Of a DNA stretch of 64,000 bases, positions 51,593 to 62,500 are shown in pieces. Numbering within the stretch: position 1 is the first letter of the stretch; every line of letters starts with the position of its first letter. The stretch is taken from NCBI RefSeq assembly GCF_954871325.1, contig NC_088779.1, forward strand, positions 9,364,846 through 9,428,845, in the 5' to 3' direction. The notes beneath the pieces were generated by a model. It was not told the origin of the DNA. It saw only the letters and a program-made list of their open reading frames with translations, and searched no databases. The position numbers and the translations under genes are program-made. The DNA comes from Gordionus sp. m RMFG-2023. Lineage: Eukaryota > Nematomorpha > Gordioida > Chordodea > Parachordodidae.

Positions 51593-51892
51593 GGCGGCAT
51601 TCAAAGTGGAGACGGAACCGTTTTTTACATCCGTTCCGTCAAAAGTCAATTTCATTAAAAATGATATATATATTGATTTTCATTTTTAAAAAATTATAAG
51701 TAATGTTATAACGCGCTAAAAAATTTGCCGGATCAAAAAGTCAAAATGTTTTGACTTTAAAATTTTGGATCCGTTTTTAAGATGGAAGGTATCGGAACGG
51801 ACGCACTTTGAACATATATATCATTTTTAATGAGATTGACCTTTGACGGAACGGATGTAAAAAACGGATCCGTCTCCACTTTGAATGCAGCC
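51593..51892. mobile_element. PIF/Harbinger-like MITE, 300 bp, TAA target duplication
   Basis: Arms of about 80 bp are near-identical inverted repeats beginning GGCGGCATTCAAAGTGGAGA on the left and GGCTGCATTCAAAGTGGAGA on the right (reverse strand). TAA flanks both ends (51590-51592 and 51893-51895), the 3-bp TWA site typical of Harbinger/ISL2EU elements. The centre holds a second palindrome, AAAGTCAAAATGTTTTGACTTT split into two 10-base halves. No transposase. Few arm mismatches suggest a fairly young element. Confidence 0.8.
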
Positions 51893-54125
51893 TAAAACAT
51901 CAAATTTTTTAATCCACGTAGAATATAAAAATTCAAAAATAACGAACCTGCTTTTTTTAAAAAAAAAAATCGGGTACACAGAGGTAGTTAAGGTTCAAAA
52001 AAACAACCTAGCCGAATTCGGATAGAAGATTTATGCAGAACAATTACGAACAAATTTTTAAGCCCGAGTATTTTAATTATCAAAATACAGCGTCGGTCAA
52101 CATATAAAAACTTATTAAAAAACAGCCAAATTTTAATAAGATGAGTTAATACCATTTTCAATCATAACCCAAACCTATTCGAGTCTCACTTGATAAATTT
52201 TTTTTGTATAAATGACGATAATTTGCCACGTTATCTAACATATTTTTATAAAATACATTTTAAAAAAAAATCATTTACGTTTGACGCAAAATATCATTAC
52301 CCTTTTTTTAATACTAAATAAGCAAGCATCACACATTAAAAATAACATAAATAAAAATTCTTTTATTTTTTTAAATCCTTACCTTCTTGTATTGTGTGAT
52401 GGTTGAATGAATGAATGTATAGGTATTATCATTATTGTATGAAAGGTGTATTAATTTGAGTATATAGGTAATTGAGTTAGTATGGCAAAAGTTTGTAATT
52501 TTTCGTTTTTTTTAAAAATTATAAATATATTTTATTTTTCTTATGTTTCGTTTCGAAGGAGATAAATTGTTTAAAAAAAATAGTATTAATATTTAGTTCA
52601 TAATTTTTTTTTATAATATTTAAAAAAACATTGTTTGATGCTTCTTCATTCAATAAATAAAATTTTATTACAATATGATTTTATATATTCCACGCGAAAA
52701 ATAGGTTAATAATTCAATGATGTTTTTTTATATAAATTTATAACCAAAAAAAGAAGGCTATAAAAATAAGTGCGAAAATTTTGAAATGGACTTTTAGATG
52801 ATAAGGTATTTTTAAGGTTTCTGCTTGAAAGAAAATGACGGCCGTATCCTGTCCTGGTTATATTAAAATAGTTTTGAATGCTATAATAAGATACCCAAGT
52901 GATATGATATTTACAGTTTTCAAATTAAATCTTTTTTTTTAATTGTCCCAACCCCAAAACATGCGCTCACTTTCGATCTATATGTCATATATTTTTAATA
53001 TTTAATTATAAATATTTTAAATATAATTTATATATATTTTTGAGAGGGAATTGCTAATAAATTTGGCGCTCATTTTAAAAAATCAAATAATCTAAGCCCT
53101 AAACAAATCAAAATTAGCGAAGAAAGGAAACCAAAATTTGACTGCCGCTGAAAACTCTTTTGGTGGCCCTACGACGCTCCTGCGTTTGCATGGACTTGTA
53201 CGTTAATGGTTCTTAGAAATAAAAAACGAAAAACCAGCAATTTCTTTTAAAAAAATGAATATTAATTTAATTTACATAATATTTTAAGATTTAAGGATGT
53301 CTCTTTACGCCCTAAGAGAAAAATTCTAGTGCAAGCTTGAAAAAGCATACTAACAGGTAGTAAAAACTCCTTCAATCATTTTACCACAGATTAACATGTT
53401 TACCTTTTAGCTAGAAGATATTAGGAAGAAAAGAATGCGAAAAATTCTTTATATTATATTCTAATACATCGGTATGTTTCTGTTAATATCATAAATAAGA
53501 GGAATATCAACGATGTTACATATTCACCCGAAATTTTTGAATTTTCACATTCATACTTTCCAATTATAATTCGAACTAATAATGCAGAAGGCTGAAATCT
53601 TATACTTTCTAACCATATAGCATAACAAACCTTCAATATGGAGAGACTTTAACATAAAATGCACAATGAGTTAGAATCACAAACATTGAATAAAGGCGTT
53701 TAGAGACTTAAACACCTGATAAAAATCATCTCTTATAATATAAAAATATTCATTAGGCTATAGGCAAAAGATTAAGGCTTAGAAATTTCCATTAAGGCTT
53801 TACTAATAACAACTTAATGTCATGATATTTTGATTTCCGGAATTATCTTTAACAACATATTTTTGTCTTCCCTATTTTTTTTATATAGTTATCAAGATAC
53901 CACTTCCACGAAAAAATAAATCGCCAATACTTTTTGAAAAATTATATCTTTATCGATACATAAAGGATAATTTTTTTTCCAAAATCTTTTTAATTTTGGC
54001 TTCAGTACATCAGTTACCGTTTTAATTTAAAACATAAGATTCGAATTTTGATTTAATTGTTTTCTTCGTTAAAAAATTGGTAAGGCGATTGTTTAATAAG
54101 CTTTCCCGACATACGCTTTAGGTTT
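51893..54125. other. gene-free AT-rich spacer
   Basis: No exon, RNA gene or clear repeat is supported. A minus-strand open frame at 53454-53636 is short and has no splice context. Confidence 0.5.
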
Positions 54126-54449
54126 TGCATTTTAAATCATTAATTGAGCGCGTTGCGTTTTATTAAAAATAAAGATTTGATTTTCCCGGAAATGCATTCC
54201 ATTATGTGTAGAATACTCGCCCTATAAATTTCAGACAATATTATTACCAACCTTTGAAGAAACCTTATTTTATATTAATTTTTTCATAATTTTTCCATAT
54301 TTTTATTAAAAATTGAAACTTCTTCAAAAGTTTATTATAAAATTGTCTGAAATTTATATGGTGAGTATTATAAACCTATTGGAATGCATTTTCGACAGAA
54401 TCATTTTTAAATTTAAAATAATCTACTCAATTATAGATTTAAAATGCAA
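54126..54449. mobile_element. fold-back MITE (family C), best copy
   Basis: The left arm starts TTGCATTTTAAATCATTAAT and the right arm ends with its inverted counterpart (ATAGATTTAAAATGCAA). Inner arms GGAAATGCATTCCA and ATAAATTTCAGACAAT pair with TGGAATGCATTTTC and ATTGTCTGAAATTTAT. Arms total about 120 bp each. Non-coding. Confidence 0.75.
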
Positions 54450-55370
54450 TAAATAACAAATAAAATAATACCAATCAAACTATCACCTTACCAAAAATTT
54501 TAATAGTTTTTGAAACGCATATTATATATAATTTTTGCAGCGCCATATTTTTTTTTACACCATGCCTCCCTTTCTGGAAAACTACAAGTACAAAAATAAT
54601 GTTCAAAATTTGGTTAAGATCTGATACCCCTTAAATATTTGTCGATCCTCCCAGTCCTATTTTTTTTTAAAGAGAAGAATACACAAAATTAGGAAAATTG
54701 CAGTTATTGATTATTTAAGGTAAGAGGAATTCTGTATTTTCATACGTTTCTTTTTCAGAGATCAAGTTTTGAATATTTTAAAGGGGCTTTGAAATGGTAC
54801 GATAATTATTAACCACGCTTTTTTTCACCAGGAAAATATGTAAATATAATTAATTACCGCTGCTTATTTATTTTACGGCATACCTAAACGATTTTTTTAA
54901 ACACTTAAAGAAAGATTAAGAGCCGATCGATATCAAACTACCATTATTTCGATAATTTATTTGTACATATAAACACACTTTTAACTATTAAAATAATTTC
55001 TTATTTATCGAAAATCGATTCAATATATATATTTTTTTAAGTTAAAATTTTTTTACGCCATCATTTCATGATTCAATTGCCTCGAGTAAATCGCACGCGG
55101 TTAATTTGCTAGGTAAATATAGGGCTTGCTTTTTTTTAAAACGCGGCAAAGAAAAATGATTTTAGATTTAAATTATGGTGACCAGATTCAAATCAGGACA
55201 AAAATAAATTTAGATGAAATTTATTCTTCTTTTAGAATGGAAGAAAGAAAGGAGGGAATAAAATAATGAAATTTCAAAAATATTTTTTTACTAACACTTT
55301 GCGCGGACTTGGTCGAGCTAATCTTGATTTTTATTCGATTAGTCGGGACCTTATTTAAAGTCGGATCTGA

Positions 55371-55607
55371 CTTATTTTTAAAAGATCCGATGGGGGCATC
55401 GACAGGGAAAACGTCGAAATCGGGATAAATAGTCGACAAATCGTATTAAAGATTAGGCCCGAGCCATGGCCGTACTACTTTGGGCTTGACAACTTATACA
55501 AAATTGTCAGAATCCTTTTCGAAAATCTCCACTTACCAAATCAGGCCGGAGCGCTTCTACCCATACATATTATGGATTCATTTGTATTGTACCTGGCAAA
55601 TTTTTGA
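55371..55607 (+). CDS. candidate exon island upstream of SPOP, frame uncertain
   Basis: A 78-codon stop-free frame without an initiating ATG lies in a patch of raised G+C. It contains RPEPWPYYFGLDNLYKIVRI and then LFENLHLPNQAGALL, ending VLYLANF-stop. The composition is protein-like, and an acceptor-like TTTTTAAAAG lies near its left end. Two other frames are also open here: plus 55480-55770, and minus 55221-55439 with YPDFDVFPVDAPIGSFKNKS. The true strand and frame are therefore unsettled. A 5' segment with acceptor TTCTTCTTTTAG before 55237 may belong to the same gene. No family recognised. Confidence 0.3.
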   Translation, partial: LIFKRSDGGIDRENVEIGINSRQIVLKIRPEPWPYYFGLDNLYKIVRILFENLHLPNQAGALLPIHIMDSFVLYLANF

Positions 55608-56531
55608 TGATAATTTAATTTGTTTTAAAAAAAATGATTTTCGCAATTATTTGCCGGTAAAATTTTTTTTTATTATTTATAATTATAAATATTTATTTAA
55701 AATCTATAATAAAATACGAAAACAAATATATATTTTTTTATTAATATATAATTTATTTTTTTATAATTAAAAAAAATAAAGGTCGTACTTGGAAAATGAT
55801 ATTGGAAAAAATTATTTTCAGATTTTTATTTCTCTTCGTCGAAAATTGAATAATTTTTTTATAGTCGTTAAAAAAAAGTAAACAAGCAAAATATTCGTTC
55901 TCAGAAATCTACGGTGGATTTTTTTTGTTTAAAGATTCTTACAGGAATAATTTTATAGTTTCCTTTGAACAATTTTTTTAGTGAAAAAAGATAAGAATTT
56001 GTTTTTTTGTCGCTAATCGTATAGACAAGACGTATTCGCTTATATTCTGCCTAAAATAAGCACAGGCGTTAATGTTACAAGTTAAGATCATCAACCCATG
56101 TACCGAATACAAATCACAACTTATTTAGACATCCCTACACAATTTAATCTTTAATATAGCTAGAGAAGATATATTTTTTTTCCATCTATTCCGATTTTAC
56201 CATGATAAATTTATCGGAATTCATATTTTAATCCTCGATCTCGCGTTACTTATATACAATTCCAACATCTCATAAATGATTGATTCCCTTCATTTCCCAA
56301 ACTTTTTTAACGAATATTATGAAAAGGACAGATTTATACATATGCTAGATTTATATTGTCCCTTAAATCTATATTCCCTGTTTCCAACCCTCTCTTCATC
56401 TTTACAAAAAAATATCGATTCCAAAATTCGCCAAAATTGAGCGAATACTCACAGCTCTTTCCACTCTCAACTCCACCATATCCACGACGTCTAACCATCT
56501 TCACCACAATTACAACAACATCCTGTCCAAG
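55608..56531. promoter_or_regulatory. presumed SPOP promoter and 5'UTR region
   Basis: The sequence before the SPOP start. The last 170 bp are CA/CT-rich and less AT-rich (TCCACCATATCCACGACGTC...), consistent with a 5'UTR. The open frame 56356-56589 in another phase is a shadow. No defined core-promoter motif is seen. Confidence 0.4.
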
Positions 56532-59500
56532 ATGGCTGTTTCACGGGTGTCAACCCCGCCCCCAAACGAGGTCACATCTTGCCCCATAGCCGAAAATTGG
56601 TGTTACACACAGGTTTATTTTTATACACATTGATGATATAATGTAAAATTATGCTAATCATTCCAGATAATTATAATTTTAAAAACACTATTTTCTCATA
56701 ACATTTCGAAACTTTATTAGGTTCGACACCCTAACTATAGAAAATACTTTGATTGACTAGCGATTCTTGAAATTGCAAAATAAATATCACGATTTACATA
56801 TAAAATTATAGATTTTTTGAGAATAAAATTAGAGTTTAATTTATAGGAAAATGGTCGATAAAATGTCATTCTTTGGAAAATCAATATAATTAACAATAAA
56901 CTCGTCTGTTAATAACTTCTCCTCCAACTGCCTAACCCTCCCCTTTAGATTCAGCCATTAGACATATTAACTTGGTCTAATTTATTTTTTAAAAGATTGT
57001 TTAAAATCAGAGACCTTTTTAAGTGCAAATTGCAACCCTAACCTATATCGCTTGTTTTTATAAAATCATCAATATTTAACAAATTTTTGCATAAATAAAT
57101 TTGATATTTGAAACAAAATTCCCCATCAGTTAAATAATACTGATAGCTTTGGGCTCAAACCTAATACCTTAAGATTCCATCTTAATCGACCGAATAAACC
57201 AATCCTGCTATTTTAAGTTCCGTGTAGTCAAATCGAATTTTGACAGATACATCCTTGAGATTGAGTACAGACAGCTTTAGATTTCCTTATAAAATATTTG
57301 AATTATAATAGTTTTTAAGTTGTTGATAAATCCCAGGAGGCTTCGCTAGATGTCACTGGTACTTATTGGCTTCACAAATCTCATTTTTCATTTAAGATTG
57401 CTAAAGAATCAATACCCCCAAAAACAAATTTCTCGGAATTATCTCGATTATTTTTTTCTAATTGACCCAGAATAATTTTATAAAAATATTTTTTATAAAT
57501 CTTTAAAAACTGAAAACCAAATTTATCTTTAAAACAAAGATTCGAGATAGCCGAATGATTCCCACTAGCTATACTTCTGGATTATTCTATTGCAACTCGC
57601 AATCAGAACAGAAACAGAACTTTATTTCGCGTGACCTTTATCCAAGGCTCTAACAAATTGTTTTTTTTTAAAAAAAAATTTATATTATAATTGTACATGA
57701 ATAAGATATCAAAATTATTTTATTTTTTTTAAAAAAATAATATTTTTCGTGCCCTTCCTTCAATGTTTTCTCTCTCATCCTTAAGTTTTCAATATTTTAT
57801 TTATTGTATATTAAACCAAAAAAACGCGAGTTTATATAAAATAATAATATTTTAATTATTAAGTGTATTTTTATTAAAGGTCAAACACGAGTCAAAACTT
57901 CACGAGAAATGTAAAAAAACACTAATCTAATTTATTATTTAATTTTATTTTTCTTAATTGATGCCAGACCATGATCTCCCTAAAAATATAATAGTTGATA
58001 ATTGATAAAAAATATCTTGTCTTTTTTTTTATTTGACATTTTTTTTAAATTATTGACCTATCGATATTTATTTAAAATGTTAATTAAATACAACAAAAAA
58101 ATTATTTTAAATCTGAATTCTGTATTTTTTAATATATATATATATATGCGTATGCCCTTAGAGAGATTTAATATATTTATTTAGAATTTTACCTTTTCCT
58201 TGCGTCTCGTTTTTCGATTAGTTAAATTTAAAATAATAATTTTTATAATAGAAAATAGGGGATTAATCCTTGAGAGCACAGGAAGAATATACGATACTAG
58301 CACAAAAAATTTGAAAAATGATTATTCGAAATTCTTTAAGGTCTTCCGATGTTTAATGATTTTATATAAAATATGTAAAAAAAAATTTTTGGGTTTACTT
58401 GAATTTTATGGGTTATAATTCTGTATAATGGCGCTTGGGGTAACTATAAACACTACCTAATCATCATCGTAACTATTTTCTTTTGTTTTAAAATAGACTT
58501 TTTTTACGTAATTTTTATTTTTTTTAAATTATTTTATACGAATATTTGAACATTAGATAACATATATCATATAATGGCATTTAAAAAGTAATGTGTCAGT
58601 TTTATAAAAAAATTTTTGACACTTTTGGAAAAACTGTCAAAAAATTTTTAGATAATAATAAAATGATACTAAAGTATGAATAGCTTAATTAATATATGTA
58701 AAAATAAAGGCCTTAAATTAATTTGATTCTAGAATGTATCATTATTTAATTTTAGGGTACTATGAGCCCCACCTTTTCTATCGCATCATTTTTTTTCACT
58801 GGGCAATATGGAGAGTCTGATCACGTCGCCGAACGCTTGAGGACAGAAAATAGTTCCCACTTTTTTTAGACCCTCTGAATTATTATTGGAGTTCGATCCA
58901 TTCTAGTTATTAAAAAATTATGTTAAATGGGGAATTTGTAAACGCTCTGAAAAAATTAAATTTTTTAAAATATTTTATAAAAGAGTAAGGGGGGTGGGGG
59001 TGGGGCGGAATTTAAAAAGAATGTCTGCAGTTCACATAGAAGTCTGAAGATATTCAAACACGATTTTTTAATTAAAAGCCGTCAGCTCTATTCTTCCCAA
59101 CAATTATATTTCGTTTTGCCAAAACTTAATTTCCTTATCAGCTAAACGAATTCTCCCTTCCCCAAAATCGCGAATTTCTTACGAATTCTTGAATCTTTAA
59201 TTGTAAAACTAATTTGTTTTTCGTATTTTTTCCCGACTTTTGGCTTTGAGAGATATCGATGAAAACATGGGGAAAAACATAAGTAAATTTTATTTTATTT
59301 TTTTTTTTGCTATTTTATTAGAAATTTAGAACTTTTTATTGCTCGGGTCCCCAGAAATCTTATTTTCTTTTTTAGTGTCTTTGAATTTCAGATATACCTC
59401 GTGAAATGAAACGTTATAACGCTTGTCATTGACGTATAAGATATTATAAGTTAATTTTATAATAACATATATATTCTTTACATCTATTCATTTTTTTGAA

Positions 59501-62500
59501 AATTTTTTATTGAGGTGTTTATTTCGTTTGTTTTTTTATTTGTCGTTCAAAAAATCTTGTTTTTCTCCTTCATTTGTTCTCATTTTTTGTTTTTGATATT
59601 TTTAAATAAAACAATTCTTTTTTTAAGAAAAAAATTTTGCTTCGTTATTCTTTCACTTTTTATTATTTAGTTTTAGGTATATAAATAAGTGCCTTACATA
59701 AACCTATTTCCGGCCTGCTACTGACAGAGGCCCACCAATACTTTTTTTGCTATGTATATGGGTGCTCAAAATTTTAAAATACTTTTAAAAATCAATATAT
59801 TTTACTTTTTTTTGCATCAAGATTTGTATTTGAGGCTCAAAAATTTTGACCTAATAACCCCTATCTAGCGATACCATTAGCTACAGATTCCGGGGGGAAT
59901 TATTGAGAAATATGGACTATAATAAATTTTTTTGGAATATAATTTGAATATAATACAAAGCTATTTTATACATAATAATCTTATCACATATTAAATCATA
60001 ACGGTCAGCTCTCTGCTTATTTAAGAGATCTATTTTGCATATTGAATCGTTGAACCTTAAGGTTTTTTTTATCGAAATCTAGTCCAAAACTATGGTAATA
60101 AGGGCTTTGGAAGAGAAAAGGTTATAAAATTCTTAATCCATTCCAACTTCCAGTGGTTAGTAGCGCTAGCTGATTATGTTCAATCCGTATGATTCATACA
60201 CTTTCAATTTATCAATTTTTGATCAAATAAAAATCTTAGTACTGATGGTCTATATTATATTGGAAGTAGTATTCTCGATATAGCCTATTTTTAAAAACGG
60301 CTAACTCCATATTTTATCCAGAAAAATATTACGCGAACTTGAAGATTTTTTGGACATCTGTTGGCAAAATCTCGAGGCCTATGTAATATTTTCTTAGCTA
60401 GAAAGTGAGTTAGCCGTTTTAAAAACCGCTTAACACTAATTGGAAGTTTTCGTTTAGCCAATTCCAATTTTATATGTCTTTATATTTTCTTTGGATCGAA
60501 AATCGTTTAACTAATTATTTTTTTAAAACAAACTTATATTATGTTCACTTATTTGCAAATATAATTATTAAAATTAATATTAATTATTATCCCATATGTC
60601 TAAATATGTTTCGTAAATCTTCTGATTTAGGAATTAGATTTATCTTCCAATATTAAATTTCTGGGATATTTTTTCTTGCTATTCTTTACTACTTAATTTT
60701 AATACTGAATTTCCCTCTTTGTATCTTTCTAAATTAATTTTAGGCAAAAACTTAAACCTCCCGATTTCTCCAAAAGAGAAACATAACCAGTTCTGTCATC
60801 TTTTTTTGGTATTAATGTATTTTTGAGGGGGACTAAAAAGTAATCCTATAATATTTTTTGTTGTTTTCTAATGGAAGTGTGTTTGATTTAAAATCGTTAA
60901 CTGCTGGCGTCGTTCTTCATGTCTAGAGAGCCCGACGAACTCTCTTAATAATAATTGAACAATATACATATAAAATTGCATTTCAATCAGAACTCATTTC
61001 GATATTTGAAAAGATACGTTCTTTTTCCGGTTTCTATTTTAGAAAAGGGATTCTTAGTATATTGCTTTGAATTTGAAGGAGCCGGCTATCCAAGCTAGTC
61101 TAAAGTTTTTCTCGACCATTGATTCTATTATTTTCTCCCTATTAGTGTTGTTAAACTCGATTTAAGCAGTTTTTAAAAACTAACTCAATATTTTCGCCAA
61201 GAATGACTTAAACCTCGAGATTTCACTAATAAAAATGTCTAAACCTTTGTGCCATTAATGAGCAAAATCTTGAGGTTTGGGTAATATTTTTCTGAATAGA
61301 GTCACCCGTTTTAAAAATCGTCTACACTACCCTTTATAGATATAATTTGGCAGAAAGAGAATCTTAGGTATATAACGCCTCAAAGTTATTTATTTAGAGA
61401 AAAGTGATAAAAAATTTTAAAATCTTCTTTTCGTATATAAGTTTGTATATGCTAAAGGTTCGGACCGGTTTTTAAGGGTTCAAATATAAACGGATATTAT
61501 TATTTTTTACGAACCTTTATTATTAGCCCAACTAATATTTGTTACGGTTATGATCTCTCCTAGATTTATCCCGGGTTCCAAGTTCTGCTTTGGACTTCCA
61601 AATTTATCAAAATACACCATAAATATTTTGACCTCCTATTCATAAAATATTTAAACGAGAAAATATATATTTTATTTATTATTTTTAGCGAGAAAGAAAT
61701 TTATATCGATTATTGAAAATGAAAATAAATGAAAAACTTAATTTTTTTTATCCCCTTTTTATGTTTGAAAAAACTTTTTTTTGAAAAATCTGTATTTTTT
61801 TAATTAATTTTATTTATATAATAATTATTTTATAATGTAAATTTTTTTATCATTCGAGTGATTCAAAAAAAAATTTTTAATTTTAAGTTTAACTTTTATT
61901 TTACACTTTATCGTTTAAAGATATCATCAATTCGAGAATGGTCTGTTATTTAAAATAGTTTCGAGAACAATTAGCTCTTTATAACGAGAAACAGATTGAA
62001 TTGCATAAACATTTATATATGGCAGATTTTGTCTGAGAGTTTCCAGAAATGTTAGTTAATTTTTTGCCTACTAGCTTTTTGATTGATTTTGATAGATGCA
62101 AAAATATCCAATGATCCTGACATTTGAAACCGAAGCCTCATTGCGTGGGCTTGTTGTAGAGGAAAGAAAGAAATAAAGACAGAAGGAAGGAATGTTTCTG
62201 AAATTTTGAATTTAATAAATACCTTTAAATTTTGTATTTCATTCTTTTTTGAATTAATTAAAAATAGGTAAAAGTCATAAAGTTTTCATACATGTGGACC
62301 ATCAACAACTTTACCTTTTGCAAGGAAGAAATGGGCGAAGTGCTCAAAAGTTCCCCCTTTTCCTCCGGAGCCAACGACAAATTAAAATGGTAAAAAATAT
62401 TCATACATATTATTTTTAGTTATTGCTTTTTGTTGTTAAATTTTATAGTCGAATTTCCTTAATAGAGCGATTTATTGAAACAAATAAATTGATATAAAAA

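Larger units (their letters stand above)
56613..62267. other. SPOP intron 1
   Basis: A long AT-rich intron with two family A MITEs (60267-60438 and 61143-61329). A patch at about 58755-58890 (GAGCCCCACC..., CACGTCGCCGAACGC) has higher G+C but no open exon. Plus-strand frames at 58002-58418 and 60474-60656 are AT noise. Confidence 0.5.

Noticed and set aside
55533-55596. Minus-strand exon bracketed by a strong GTAAGT donor and a CAG acceptor
   Set aside because: All three frames contain stops, so it is not a coding exon. It could only be UTR, and a plus-strand frame is open across the same bases.
56356-56589. 77-codon plus frame ending at SPOP exon 1
   Set aside because: It is a different phase from the SPOP N-terminus and covers the 5'UTR. 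SPOP homology fixes the other frame.
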